This document shows positions 31,407 through 40,984 of a DNA stretch of 64,000 nt, in pieces. This stretch comes from Stigonema ocellatum SAG 48.90 = DSM 106950 (GTDB lineage: Bacteria; Cyanobacteriota; Cyanobacteriia; Cyanobacteriales; Nostocaceae). Each line of letters opens with the position of its first letter. Position 1 is the stretch's first letter. Location: NCBI GenBank assembly GCA_016903675.1, contig JADQBA010000020.1, positions 1-64,000 of the forward strand, in the 5' to 3' direction. The notes under the pieces were generated by a model, which was given only the letters and a program-made list of their open reading frames with translations, made no database searches and was not told the DNA's origin. The position numbers were made by a program, and so were the translations under genes.

Positions 31407-31527
31407 TACCTTGGCCCGGTCATTAATAGTATTCGCTAAGCAATGCAGATAAATATATCATATTATCTGTCCTTGTCAATGCTGCAATGGTGTTAAATTT
31501 TCGATAGATTTCTTTACAAAAAACCAT

Positions 31528-31575
31528 CCCCCTAGTCATACTTTGGTGTTTCCAAATGGACTGAGGGGTTTTTTT
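31528..31575 (+). terminator. Probable intrinsic terminator
   Basis: CCCCCTAGTC (31528-31537) and GACTGAGGGG (31559-31568) form an imperfect stem, followed by seven T residues. It lies about 120 bases after the small gene. The rest of the 31,407-31,813 gap shows no gene and should contain the porin promoter. Confidence 0.65.
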
Positions 31576-31813
31576 AGCTCCGCCCCTCGGTTGACAGATC
31601 ACTAGTGATGCCTCACGAACCAGGAAAATGTCTCATTGATTGAGAAGATTTATAGTATTAAAAGATTTTTACAATGCCATCTAGTGAACGATTTATCGTA
31701 CTCTATGTTTTAAGACTGATGTTGTTATAAGTCTTACTGCTATTTCCACTCATCTCTGGAAGGCAGTGTCAACTGTCTTCTTTTTGCAAGCTTTTTTTGT
31801 GTGAGGACTTGCT

Positions 31814-33520
31814 ATGAAATCACATCCACTGGCTTATGCCGCTGGAGTTAATTTGCTATACTTACTAGTCAATTTGTTATTTTTGCAGGTCATGCCTGCT
31901 GAGGCGGGAACGACGACTGACATGGAGGAGCAAAAAAACGACGAGCGATCGACTCTGTTGAGTGAACAATCAAACCCGGAAAACTCTGTCTCTCAACTCT
32001 CAGATGTGCAACCAACAGACTGGGCTTTCCAAGCGCTGCAATCTCTGGTAGAGCGCTATGGTTGTATTGTAGGTTATCCAGATCGCACTTACCGAGGCAA
32101 TCGGGCGCTAACTCGTTACGAATTCGCTGCTGGTTTGAACGCTTGCTTAAGCCAGATCAATGGACTGATTTCCACTACAACGTCTGACATAGTGGGAAGG
32201 GAAGACCTGAAAACGCTGCAAAGACTGCAAACAGAATTTTCAGCAGAACTTGCTAGCCTACGTGGTCGCGTGGATAATATAGAAGCTCAAACTGCTCAAC
32301 TTGAAGCCCGTCAGTTCTCCACTACGACGAAACTGAGTGGTGAGGCAATTATTGCAGCAGTTGGTGCCACAGGAGGAGCCCCAAACACAAAAGACCCCAA
32401 CATAATCTTAGTTGATCGAATTCGATTGAATCTCAACACCAGCTTCACTGGTAAGGACACACTCATTACTGGGCTGCAAGCGTATAATCTTGGAGGTGGT
32501 AATCAAAGCATCGGCGGTGCTTTAGGCTTCGCTGATCCTCTGGGACTGAGTAGTAGCACTGCCAACCTCAGTTTTCAACCCCAATTTACTGGGGTTAACC
32601 CGAAAACCTTATCCTCTGTGAATGCCAACTCAGTTCAGCTTTATAAGCTTGTTTACGTTTTTCCTGTCGCTAAAAATCTGACTCTGTTTGGTGGACCTGC
32701 GCTGGAAACAACGGATGCTGGATTTGGCGTTACGCCCTTTTACAATGAAGGGCAAGAAGCAGTTTCTCGGTTTGCAGGTGTGAACCCTGTGGCACGTGTA
32801 TCAGGAGGCACTTCTGGATTTGGTCTAGCATCTGCTGGTGGCTTCATCTGGAACTTTTCTAAAAATTTGGATTTAAGAGCTTTTTATGCTAGCGTCAATG
32901 CCAACCTCCCAGGCGATGGCGGATTTCCAGCCACACCACTAGGTGCAGGCTTCTTTAACGGCAGTACAGTCGTTGGTACACAACTGACCTTCAAACCCAG
33001 CAAAAGCATCGACCTTGCGCTCAACTATGCCAACAGTCACCACCAAATCAACATACTTGGTACAGGGTTAGGAAGTGCTGACATTGGCACTCTCTTTGGA
33101 CGTCCTGCTACCCAAGACGTTCACGTCAATTCAGTTGGTGGCACCGCTACTTGGCATTTCTCCCCCAAAATAACCTTCTCTGGATACGGCGCTGCTTTCT
33201 TCGTTAATAATGATGGTGGTCCAAGTGCTTCAACGACCCTCACTAGTTGGATGGGAGGACTTCATTTTACAGATTTATTTCAGAAGGGTAACAGCGCAGG
33301 AATTCTATTTGGTCAGCCGATTTATCGGGTTGATGCTAGTGGTGCTGCTACCCTTCCCACCAACAGGGTTACTCCCTACCACTTGGAGGCTTATTACCGC
33401 TTCCAGGTTAACGACAATATCAGCATCACCCCTGGAGGATTTATCTTGTTTAATCCCGAAGGCAACCGCAATAATAACACAACCTCAGTAGGTTTAATCC
33501 GCACCACCTTCACCTTCTAG
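31814..33520 (+). CDS. SLH-OprB outer-membrane porin (iron-uptake porin type)
   Basis: A 568-residue cyanobacterial outer-membrane channel. In order: signal peptide (cleavage near PAEAG), an SLH domain at about 55-110 (LSDVQPTDWAFQALQSLVER ... YPDRTYRGNRALTRYEFAAG) that binds peptidoglycan, a coiled coil at about 135-170 (LASLRGRVDNIEAQTAQLEA), and an OprB-type beta-barrel to the end with the terminal aromatic residue in TTFTF. Orthologs are linked to uptake of iron and other inorganic ions. No Fur box was seen. Confidence 0.92.
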   Translation: MKSHPLAYAAGVNLLYLLVNLLFLQVMPAEAGTTTDMEEQKNDERSTLLSEQSNPENSVSQLSDVQPTDWAFQALQSLVERYGCIVGYPDRTYRGNRALTRYEFAAGLNACLSQINGLISTTTSDIVGREDLKTLQRLQTEFSAELASLRGRVDNIEAQTAQLEARQFSTTTKLSGEAIIAAVGATGGAPNTKDPNIILVDRIRLNLNTSFTGKDTLITGLQAYNLGGGNQSIGGALGFADPLGLSSSTANLSFQPQFTGVNPKTLSSVNANSVQLYKLVYVFPVAKNLTLFGGPALETTDAGFGVTPFYNEGQEAVSRFAGVNPVARVSGGTSGFGLASAGGFIWNFSKNLDLRAFYASVNANLPGDGGFPATPLGAGFFNGSTVVGTQLTFKPSKSIDLALNYANSHHQINILGTGLGSADIGTLFGRPATQDVHVNSVGGTATWHFSPKITFSGYGAAFFVNNDGGPSASTTLTSWMGGLHFTDLFQKGNSAGILFGQPIYRVDASGAATLPTNRVTPYHLEAYYRFQVNDNISITPGGFILFNPEGNRNNNTTSVGLIRTTFTF

Positions 33521-33545
33521 TGGTCTGTCAAGGTGACTTTGATAG

Positions 33546-33608
33546 GTTCGTAGTTGCGCTTTAGCGCATAGAATCGCGGCTTTTTTGCGCTAAAGCGCTA
33601 CTACGAAC
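33546..33608. repeat. MITE-like inverted repeat, GTTCGTAGT family
   Basis: GTTCGTAGTTGCGCTTTAGC and two more bases (33546-33567) pair with 33587-33608 at 21 of 22 positions. It shares its outer GTTCGTAGT/ACTACGAAC with the repeat at 21642-21699. Confidence 0.85.
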
Positions 33609-33632
33609 CCCCACTCCGATTTTTACCAGCTT

Positions 33633-34496
33633 ATGAACCAACACTCCCTATTTAAAAATCGTACTAGCGTTCTAGCTACCATGCACCAAAAAGAGCGGGT
33701 GATTGCTCCTATAGTTGAACAAAAATTAGGAATTAAAGTATTAGTCCCACCAGATTTTAATACTGACGTATTTGGGACATTCACAAGAGTTGTCAAGCGT
33801 AGAGGCACCCAAATCGAAGCTGCGCGATTTAAAGCTGAAAAAGCAATGGCTATCACTGGTGAAACTCTCGCCTTCGCCAGTGAAGGCAGTTTTGGACCTC
33901 ACCCTCTCATGCCATATGTACCAGTTAATAGAGAAATTGTTATTTTTTTAGATAAAGTCAACAATATAGAAATTGTTGGTCAAGAGTTATCGACTGAGAC
34001 TAACTATAGTCATCAGCTTGTTCACAGTGTTGAAGAAGCTTATAGTTTTGCTCAACGAGTAGGATTCCCCGAACATGGACTGGTGATTATCGTAGGGGAT
34101 GCAGCTATTGTTCAAGGTGAGGTTATTAAGGGAATTACAACAAAAGAACAACTTTTTGATGCTGTAAAATTTTGTCTCAACAAATCATCAACTGGTCAAG
34201 TTCATATTGAAACAGATATGCGGGCTATGTATAATCCAACGCGGATGAAAAACATAGAAAAAGCTACCCTTAATTTGAGTGAAAAAATCACTCAAGTCTG
34301 TCCTGAATGTTCTTGGCCGGGATTTGATGTTGTAGAAAGCCAGAAAGGATTACCCTGCGCTTTTTGCCATCTACCAACTCAGCTAATTCGCTCCGTAATT
34401 TACAGATGTAAAAAATGTGCTTTTAGTCGAGAGGAATTATTTCCGCATGGGCAGGAAACTGCTGACCCCTCTAAATGCCAATATTGTAATCCTTGA
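33633..34496 (+). CDS. Zinc-ribbon protein of unknown function (DUF6671-like)
   Basis: A 287-residue soluble protein. The N-terminal part (SVLATMHQKERVIAPIVEQ, DVFGTFTRVVKRRGTQIEAA, ALAFASEGSFGPHP-like TLAFASEGSFGPHPLMPY) forms an unknown alpha/beta domain. The C-terminal 75 residues hold cysteine pairs CPEC, CAFC, CKKC and CQYC, consistent with two zinc ribbons. By memory this is the DUF6671 family; function not known. Confidence 0.75.
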   Translation: MNQHSLFKNRTSVLATMHQKERVIAPIVEQKLGIKVLVPPDFNTDVFGTFTRVVKRRGTQIEAARFKAEKAMAITGETLAFASEGSFGPHPLMPYVPVNREIVIFLDKVNNIEIVGQELSTETNYSHQLVHSVEEAYSFAQRVGFPEHGLVIIVGDAAIVQGEVIKGITTKEQLFDAVKFCLNKSSTGQVHIETDMRAMYNPTRMKNIEKATLNLSEKITQVCPECSWPGFDVVESQKGLPCAFCHLPTQLIRSVIYRCKKCAFSREELFPHGQETADPSKCQYCNP

Positions 34497-34588
34497 AAAT
34501 TCGTAGTTCGTAATTCGTAATTATTTTTCAGACTGGGATTTAAACTCTCATTCCCAGGCAATGCCTGGGAACGAGGCAAAGTGAGAAA

Positions 34589-34912
34589 TTATGAAGCAAG
34601 AGCAACTTCCACAGTTTGCTGCAATTCGCCCTTGTTATACATTTCAATCAAGATGTCAGAACCGCCCACAAACTGACCATTGATATACACCTGAGGAATT
34701 GTTGGCCAGTTGGAGTATTCTTTGATTCCCTGACGGATATCAGGGTCTTCTAGAACGTCAACAGTCTCGAAGGGCACTCCTAACGTACTGAGAATCTGCA
34801 CTACATTGTTGGAGAAACCACACTGGGGCATCAACTTGGTTCCCTTCATGAAAACCATAATTTTATTCTGTTGGACCAAGTTGTCAATCCGTTCTTTGAT
34901 TTCTGGTGTCAT
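34589..34912 (-). CDS. grxD: Monothiol glutaredoxin, Grx4 type
   Basis: A 107-residue single-domain CGFS glutaredoxin that binds and transfers 2Fe-2S clusters with glutathione. Motifs: VFMKGTKLMPQCGFSNNVV (active-site CGFS), WPTIPQVYINGQFVGGSDI (cis-Pro and glutathione site). It is downstream of bolA on the same strand, separated by 79 bases that contain a GGAGTTAGGAGTGAGGAG repeat. Grx4 and BolA are known physical partners. Confidence 0.95.
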   Translation of the reverse strand: MTPEIKERIDNLVQQNKIMVFMKGTKLMPQCGFSNNVVQILSTLGVPFETVDVLEDPDIRQGIKEYSNWPTIPQVYINGQFVGGSDILIEMYNKGELQQTVEVALAS

Positions 34913-34991
34913 GCTCTTTTCGTTTCCTATTCTAGATTTAACGGTGAAGACTGGGGAATAAAGTGAGGAGTTAGGAGTGAGGAGTGAGGAG

Positions 34992-35228
34992 TTAGGAGTT
35001 AGGAGTGGATGTTTTTAGTGCCAAGGCATGAATCGCTTCCGTAGACATGGCTTGCTGGAGTGCACTATACACTAACTGATGCTGTTGCACCAGTCCCTTT
35101 CCTGCAAACTGCGATGAGACTACTGTCACTTGATAGTGGTCACCGCCACCAGTTAAGTCTTGCACCTGAACTTGGGCATCTGGCATTTCTGCCTTGATCA
35201 TTGCCTCAACCTGCTGCGGACTAATCAT
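34992..35228 (-). CDS. BolA-family protein
   Basis: A 78-residue BolA/YrbA-type protein. Motifs: MPDAQVQVQDLTGGGDHYQV, VTVVSSQFAGKGLVQQHQLV (helix-turn-helix-like segment with the cluster-binding His) and ALKTSTP. It forms 2Fe-2S complexes with CGFS glutaredoxins, here encoded next door. Confidence 0.93.
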   Translation of the reverse strand: MISPQQVEAMIKAEMPDAQVQVQDLTGGGDHYQVTVVSSQFAGKGLVQQHQLVYSALQQAMSTEAIHALALKTSTPNS

Positions 35229-35567
35229 CGCAATTCCTAAAAAACTTCTTTTTTTTATATTATTATTTCATTTCAATTCTTGACAGGGATTAATTAAGGA
35301 TTATTTCAATCCCTAATAGGGATTTCTACCCCCGCGCTCACTATATTGTACACCAATTTACGGATAAGTCCAGTGACACCAAGAGTCTTCGACCCGAAGA
35401 AAAACTGCTAGAAAATTTTGGCAAGGCTGAGAATCAACCGACCCTTGACGTGTTTTTTAAACTTATACACTTTAATGGTGCATAATTCCATCTTACCATT
35501 GGGAGATTTAAAAGCTACCCATCAGGGAGATGTGGCAGAGGAGGAGAAGAGAGTAAGAAGAATTTGG
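35229..35567. other. Intergenic region with a CRISPR-repeat-like sequence
   Basis: At 35,302-35,325 the sequence TTTCAATCCCTAATAGGGAT matches the core of common cyanobacterial CRISPR repeats. A partial half (ACAGGGATTAATTAAGG) lies just before it. There is no regular array and no cas gene. The rest is featureless. Confidence 0.5.
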
Positions 35568-36263
35568 TTATTTCTTCTTCTTCTTCTTGCCGTTCTCTGG
35601 GGTGGAAGGGGTATTATCACTGCTTGTAGGAGCGATGGAAGGGCTATTACTACCAACTCCAGAAACTCCAGTAAAGGGAGCATCAACAAAACCCAACTCC
35701 AACAACTGCTGGTATGCTTTTTTACCTAAATCCCGCGTCGGATTTTGGCTCTTAATAATTTGAACCAGCAACGGCACAGCTAATTCTGGCTGATTTTGTG
35801 CTCTATGTACCAGTGCTAGCTGATAGGTGGCTTCATCACGCATTTGGGCTGTTTCTAGCGCTTTTTTGCGCTGACCATCGGCAACTCTGTTGTCTATACC
35901 AGAAAAGCTAGAGTTTAGCTCCTGATAGAAATTAGATAGCTGGTTAAAAACCTGACGAGCTTCTTGGAGTTTTTTAGCAGCTTCGGCATAGTTTTGGGAA
36001 GAAACTGCATTACTTGCCTCTGCCATCAGACGCTTCCCACCGTCAACGCTTAAAAGACTGCCATTTGCGGCTGTTGGATGGAGATTATTTGGATCATTGG
36101 GGTCAATGGGTTTGGGTTGTACAACGCTAGGACTGTCTTGTGGCTTTTGTACCTGAGCATAGGCAGGTGAGAGCAGGCTGAGCGCTGCTATGACTGATAT
36201 GGAAGTGCAGCGAATCAAGGGAACAGTTGTGGCAAGGGTCATGAGTTCAATTTTGTGCAACAA
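35568..36263 (-). CDS. Exported helical-repeat protein
   Basis: A 231-residue protein with a signal peptide (SISVIAALSLLSPAYA) and a helical TPR-like region (ANGSLLSVDGGKRLMAEASN, YAEAAKKLQEARQVFNQLS, TYQLALVHRAQNQPELAVPL). It ends in a Ser/Pro/Thr-rich tail and six lysines. The start may be the ATG eight codons further in (MTLATTVPL). Function unknown; probably periplasmic. Confidence 0.7.
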   Translation of the reverse strand: MLHKIELMTLATTVPLIRCTSISVIAALSLLSPAYAQVQKPQDSPSVVQPKPIDPNDPNNLHPTAANGSLLSVDGGKRLMAEASNAVSSQNYAEAAKKLQEARQVFNQLSNFYQELNSSFSGIDNRVADGQRKKALETAQMRDEATYQLALVHRAQNQPELAVPLLVQIIKSQNPTRDLGKKAYQQLLELGFVDAPFTGVSGVGSNSPSIAPTSSDNTPSTPENGKKKKKK

Positions 36264-36395
36264 CTCAACAAAACAGGGATGGAAACTTCGGGTATCTTAA
36301 CTCTGTTTTGCTCTTTAACAAAGCAGAACCATATACTAAGTTTCTCTGGTTTAGACTGAAAATCAGTTGAATTTGGTTCCCCTAGTTCCCTCACA

Positions 36396-37154
36396 TTAAC
36401 AATTAACAAATTTGTGAGTAGTGATTTCTGATTCGTGCTGGCTTAATTGTTGGAGTGCCTTGGCTAAATCTGCCGTGAGGCGTTTAGCATCTTGTTTCAA
36501 GGATTTTTTAGTGTAATCTGCTACCAGTATGGGCGAACCGATGTGAATACTTACATCCGTACCCCAGTTAGGATAAGGTTGACTGTAATTAATGCTGATG
36601 GGTATAACTTTAGCTCCCAGCCCTGGATGACTAGATTCAGCAGTCAAAGCCAAACGAGCGATTCCTGGCTTCAATGGGTGAAGTTTACCCTTACGAATGC
36701 CGCCTTCAGGAAAAATCACTAACATTTCTCCATCTACAAGTAAATCAACTGCATGACGGAGAGTGGAGACTGATGGGTGTTCAGGATCTACAGGAAACCC
36801 TCCTAACTGTCCAACTAACCAGCCTTGCAACCCTTGGCACTCAGTGATAGTTACCATGAATCGCAGGTCTCGACCTGTCACGCAGCGACCGGTTGCGTAG
36901 GGTAGGAGCAATGAATCCCAACGTGCCCGATGGGTTGGTGCGAGGATAACAGGACCAGATGTAGGGAGATTTTCTTGTCCAGTGATAATAATCCGCCCAA
37001 AGAAAAACGGCAGGAGGAAGTGATGCCCCAACAGATACGCCAGAGGACTTAACCAAGGAGAAACGTGTGAAGTAGTAAAGGCTACCTTAGCTTTGGCTGG
37101 TGTGTTAGCTGGAGTTTCACAACAGGTATTAGAGGAAGAAAGTAGCTCAATCAT
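36396..37154 (-). CDS. plsC: 1-acyl-glycerol-3-phosphate acyltransferase
   Basis: A 252-residue PlsC-type acyltransferase making phosphatidic acid, at the membrane. Motifs: THRARWDSLL (HX4D catalytic pair), the substrate-binding FPEGGIRKG, and VIPISINYSQ. A hydrophobic stretch near residues 35-50 (LAYLLGHHFLLPFFFG) is likely the membrane anchor. It is a single gene with tadA upstream on the same strand. Confidence 0.9.
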   Translation of the reverse strand: MIELLSSSNTCCETPANTPAKAKVAFTTSHVSPWLSPLAYLLGHHFLLPFFFGRIIITGQENLPTSGPVILAPTHRARWDSLLLPYATGRCVTGRDLRFMVTITECQGLQGWLVGQLGGFPVDPEHPSVSTLRHAVDLLVDGEMLVIFPEGGIRKGKLHPLKPGIARLALTAESSHPGLGAKVIPISINYSQPYPNWGTDVSIHIGSPILVADYTKKSLKQDAKRLTADLAKALQQLSQHESEITTHKFVNC

Positions 37155-37264
37155 GATAGTGGCTGGTAACTGTTGGGTAAAATATAATGAAAGTCTTATA
37201 CATACACCGTAGGTTTTCTTCTCCCAGTTGTGTTCTACTAACTGGACACTTTTACCTCTGTCCT

Positions 37265-37750
37265 TTAGGTGATACTGTGTCGCCGATTAGCAAACCAGAT
37301 TTGCAACTGTTGACGACACCCAGACTCCAGAACGCCCCCAATGACGCGCAGGTGGTGATTGGAAGCAGCACTATCGGGTATGTTAGCAACAGTACGAATT
37401 GCGCCAGTTTTTGGATCGTCCACTCCATAGACAAGAAGTCCTATACGTGCCTGGACAATAGCACCCGCACACATTGGACAAGGTTCTAGAGTAACGTAGA
37501 GGGTACATTCATTCAGGTGCCAATTTAGTAAAGCTTTAGCGGCTTTTCTGATAGCGAGAATTTCAGCATGAGCTGTAGGATCTTTGTCACGTTCTTTCCT
37601 ATTTTCACCCTCCGCAATCAAATTTCCAGATGAATCAATAATAACAGCACCAACGGGAATCTCACCCCTATCACCCGCTGCTTGCGCCAATTCTAAAGCG
37701 TGATTCATCCATTGTAGATGTATCAGATATTCTGAGTAGTTAATTAACAT
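37265..37750 (-). CDS. tadA: tRNA-specific adenosine deaminase
   Basis: A 161-residue enzyme that converts A34 to inosine in tRNA-Arg(ACG). Zinc/catalytic motifs: TAHAEILAIRKA near residue 58 (His and Glu) and PCPMCAGAIVQARI near 91 (two Cys). The N-terminal MNHALELAQAAGDRGEIPVG fits the TadA family. Confidence 0.94.
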   Translation of the reverse strand: MLINYSEYLIHLQWMNHALELAQAAGDRGEIPVGAVIIDSSGNLIAEGENRKERDKDPTAHAEILAIRKAAKALLNWHLNECTLYVTLEPCPMCAGAIVQARIGLLVYGVDDPKTGAIRTVANIPDSAASNHHLRVIGGVLESGCRQQLQIWFANRRHSIT

Positions 37751-37761
37751 AATCTTAAGGG

Positions 37762-37935
<174 letters not shown>

Positions 37936-37937
37936 TT

Positions 37938-40208
37938 TTATTTGACAATTTTCCCCATATAACTTCCCCACAATTGTGCAGCTTGAGCGCTGCTACCAGA
38001 TGTGGGGGAATTGTTGTCGTTTCCTAGCCAAATACCAGTTACCAGTCGCCGATTGGGAATAAAGCCGATGAACCATAAGTCAACGTTTTTATTTGTTGTG
38101 CCGGTTTTGCCAGCTTCCCCCAGTCCAAGAGCTGCACTGCGACCAGTACCCTCTGTTATTACGCCGCGCAGTAAACGAGTCATGGTATCGGCTACTTCAG
38201 TTTTCAGCACTCGCTTGTTCGCCTCTGCATCTTGGTCGAAGGAGTAGATAACGCGGCAGGTTTTTAAATCATTGCGATCGCGACAATCACTGCTATCCAG
38301 AATCCGGCTAATAGCATGGGGACGATTCCATACCCCATGGTTTCCAATGCTACCAAAAGCACCCGTCATTTCTAAGACATTGACCACACTCTGACCGATA
38401 ACCAAGCCAGGAACTGGATCGAGGGGAGACTTAACTCCCAAACGTCGTGCCATCGCCACGACTTTATTTAGTCCTATCTCCTTGGCAAGCCGCAGAGCAA
38501 TGGGGTTTTCTGACTGGGCTAGTCCAGTAGCGAGACTTAAGAAGCTAGCACCAGTACGACAGGGTTTGTAGGTAAAGCCTTGCCAACGCAAAGAATCGCA
38601 GGAATAAGATGTGTCTGGTGAAATGCCTCCCTCTATGGCGGCTGTGTAAGTAAAGACTTTGAAGGTGGAACCTGGTTGTCTTTTGGCTTGGACAGCACGA
38701 TTGAACTGACTGGTTTTGTAATTAGTACCACCCACCATAGCGAGGATACCGCCAGTGCTGGAATCAAGGGTAACCAGTGCCCCAGTAGAAAAACCAAAAT
38801 TTTTTCCTTCTTTGCTGATATGCTTACGCAATGCTTCTTCAGCTTGTCTCTGAACTGCTGGATCTAGCTGCGTTTCAATGAGAAAGTTGCCTTCTTGTGC
38901 TAGTTCTTTCCCCAAGATGAATTCCAGTTCTTGGAAGACGTAACTGTAAAAATAAGGAGCAATAGTCTTTGCCTGCTGTTCACAGGCTTTACGGCTGATG
39001 TCGAGGGGCGATCGCCTGGCTCGGTCATAGTCATCTTGCTTGATTTTGCCCATGTCCAGTATCCGCCTCAGCACGCGATTGCGGTATTCACGTGTTTTTA
39101 GCTTATTCTGGTTATCCCCACCACAAAAATCGAAGCCGTTGGGCGCAGGTAAAATTGCCACTAACGTTGCTGCTTCCGAGAGAGTTAACTCTTTTGCCGA
39201 CTTATCAAAGTAATACTTGGCAGCATCCTCAAAGCCATAGGTATTTCCTCCCAAGAAAACCCGATTTAAGTAAGTCAGTAAAATCTCATCTTTGCTGTAA
39301 AAAGCTTCTAACTTCAGGGCGACCACTGCTTCTCGGAATTTGCGACCGAAAGAGTCCTGCCTTCCTACATAATCGCGGAATAAACTGCGGGCGACTTGCT
39401 GCGTGACAGTGCTAGCACCTTGTTGGACATCGCCACTCTTAGTATTTATGAACACTGCTCGCAAAATTCCCAATGGGTCAACGCCAAAGTGCCAGTAATA
39501 ACGGCTGTCCTCTGAGGCGATCACAGCTGTTGGCAAATAAGGACCAAAGTCCTGCAACTGTTTCCTGTCTACGTGAGCAGTAGTCCGAGGCTCACGTAAC
39601 GGGGTGAAGCCATCGCCGGCGTAAACAACTACTGGCGATCGCGTAGCGCCTGGTAGGGGTCTTACCGAAAATTTCAACGATTCAGCCCCAATCATTAACG
39701 CCGCTAGGGCGGTAACACCACCCACACCGTACCCCGCCCAAGTAGCTGCTATTACATGTCTAGGTGGTGGATCTACGTATTGCAGCCGTACTGAAGCAGC
39801 GAGTTCTGGTGGTCCCAAGGTGAGGATATCGCCGTGACGCAATTCTAGGGTGGTGATCCGACGCTTGCCCCGATAAATACCATTAGTGGAGTCTTCATCT
39901 TTAATAATGAAAACAGGGGTTCGTTGAGCGGAATCCCGTGACAGTGACAGGTGCATCTGACTGACCACTGGGTTGCGGACGACAATATCGCAGGATTTGG
40001 AACTGCGACCTAACATATAGCGATCGCCCAACAGCGGATATACCTCTGCCTTATCCGCCCCTGCATCCTGTACCCAGAGTTCTGGTACTCTGGCATTAGG
40101 CTTGAGAGCCAGTTTGGAGAAATCTACTCTAGCTTGAATTGTTTGTACTGCTTGAGTTAGCTGACCAAGCAATGTTTGTGGCTTTTGAGGTGGTTGGGGG
40201 GAACTCAT
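37938..40208 (-). CDS. Class A penicillin-binding protein with N-terminal FHA domain
   Basis: A 756-residue bifunctional peptidoglycan synthase. Order: FHA domain at about 55-130 (RYMLGRSSKSCDIVVRNPVVSQ, a phosphothreonine reader), one transmembrane helix, GT51 glycosyltransferase (VIASEDSRYYWHFGVD with the catalytic Glu; GASTVTQQVARSLF), and transpeptidase with PGSTFKVFTYT (SxxK near 514), AQSEN and EAGKTGTTN (KTG near 701). The FHA fusion is a cyanobacterial arrangement suggesting control by Ser/Thr kinases. Confidence 0.94.
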   Translation of the reverse strand: MSSPQPPQKPQTLLGQLTQAVQTIQARVDFSKLALKPNARVPELWVQDAGADKAEVYPLLGDRYMLGRSSKSCDIVVRNPVVSQMHLSLSRDSAQRTPVFIIKDEDSTNGIYRGKRRITTLELRHGDILTLGPPELAASVRLQYVDPPPRHVIAATWAGYGVGGVTALAALMIGAESLKFSVRPLPGATRSPVVVYAGDGFTPLREPRTTAHVDRKQLQDFGPYLPTAVIASEDSRYYWHFGVDPLGILRAVFINTKSGDVQQGASTVTQQVARSLFRDYVGRQDSFGRKFREAVVALKLEAFYSKDEILLTYLNRVFLGGNTYGFEDAAKYYFDKSAKELTLSEAATLVAILPAPNGFDFCGGDNQNKLKTREYRNRVLRRILDMGKIKQDDYDRARRSPLDISRKACEQQAKTIAPYFYSYVFQELEFILGKELAQEGNFLIETQLDPAVQRQAEEALRKHISKEGKNFGFSTGALVTLDSSTGGILAMVGGTNYKTSQFNRAVQAKRQPGSTFKVFTYTAAIEGGISPDTSYSCDSLRWQGFTYKPCRTGASFLSLATGLAQSENPIALRLAKEIGLNKVVAMARRLGVKSPLDPVPGLVIGQSVVNVLEMTGAFGSIGNHGVWNRPHAISRILDSSDCRDRNDLKTCRVIYSFDQDAEANKRVLKTEVADTMTRLLRGVITEGTGRSAALGLGEAGKTGTTNKNVDLWFIGFIPNRRLVTGIWLGNDNNSPTSGSSAQAAQLWGSYMGKIVK

Positions 40209-40384
40209 CGGCTATTCACACCACGGTGATTACTGAAAAATTGCGCGAACTGCTTTCTTTGCGTGCTGCTAATACTCCACCATTGTAGTTATAAGCTCAT
40301 AAAGACGTTAGCTGTAAGGAATTGTTCCCCATTGTAGCTGACAAAAAATCAATATATAGCTGTCCTAAATGATTTGTGAAATCT

Positions 40385-40451
40385 CAGATCGCAGCCTCGT
40401 GACCGTTGACGGTTGACTGTCAACTGTTAACAGTCACGAGGCTGCGATCTG
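40385..40451. repeat. Perfect 19-base inverted repeat with nested palindromes
   Basis: CAGATCGCAGCCTCGTGAC (40385-40403) has its exact complement at 40433-40451. The 29-base centre (CGTTGACGGTTGACTGTCAA and on) holds smaller palindromes such as GTTGACTGTCAAC. It lies upstream of the PBP gene in a gene-free stretch. Confidence 0.8.
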
Positions 40452-40488
40452 GTTTATAGCAATCCGTGCAGGAAATACGAACATCTCT

Positions 40489-40592
40489 CAATACGGTTCG
40501 GTTAAGGATTGTTGAGGTGCCAGTGAGGTGCCAGAAACCCGGTTTCGCATGAGTTACCGGGTTTCTAATTTTTGCTTATCCGAACCGTATTG
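40489..40592. mobile_element. MITE, copy 1 (104 bp, 10-bp target duplication)
   Basis: Terminal repeats CAATACGGTTCGG and CCGAACCGTATTG are exact complements. Flanks are the exact direct repeat GAACATCTCT at 40479-40488 and 40593-40602. Inside is a second palindrome, AGAAACCCGGTTTCGCATGA continuing GTTACCGGGTTTCT. A second copy is at 54461-54555. No coding capacity. Confidence 0.85.
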
Positions 40593-40984
40593 GAACATCT
40601 CTCCCAAGTCTCCCAAGTCCTCCTTCTCTCCCAAGTCGTCCCTCTTGAGAGCACCCCACCGGCGGCGCACCACCCGCTACGAATGAAAGAAATACTGTCT
40701 TTTCCCCTACACAGAATGAAACTACACCCCTACACCCCTGTGTTTCTTGAGAGGAAATCAAATAGGATTGCTATATATATTCTCATAGGGTCACTAGTTC
40801 ATCAAAAGTGCTGTTTTGATTTCCTATTTCTCTAAAATTTACAAAAAATTTAAATTTACCCCCTTTGAAACAGTAAAATGTGTTCATGCGAAAATATACA
40901 TCCTCATTTAGGAAGATTTTCTAAAGCCGATTGTTTGATTTAATGGTTCGGAGTACTCCGTTGAGGTGTTGAGGTTAAGTAATT
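40593..40984. other. Intergenic region upstream of the repetitive exported protein
   Basis: Holds pyrimidine-rich TCTCCCAAGTC units, then CACCACCCGCTACGAATGAA (a similar phrase occurs near 26,150), then AT-rich DNA leading to the next start. No gene is supported. Confidence 0.5.

Noticed and set aside
35302..35325. A CRISPR array near 35.3 kb
   Set aside because: Only one core repeat and a partial half are present, with no spacing pattern and no cas gene.
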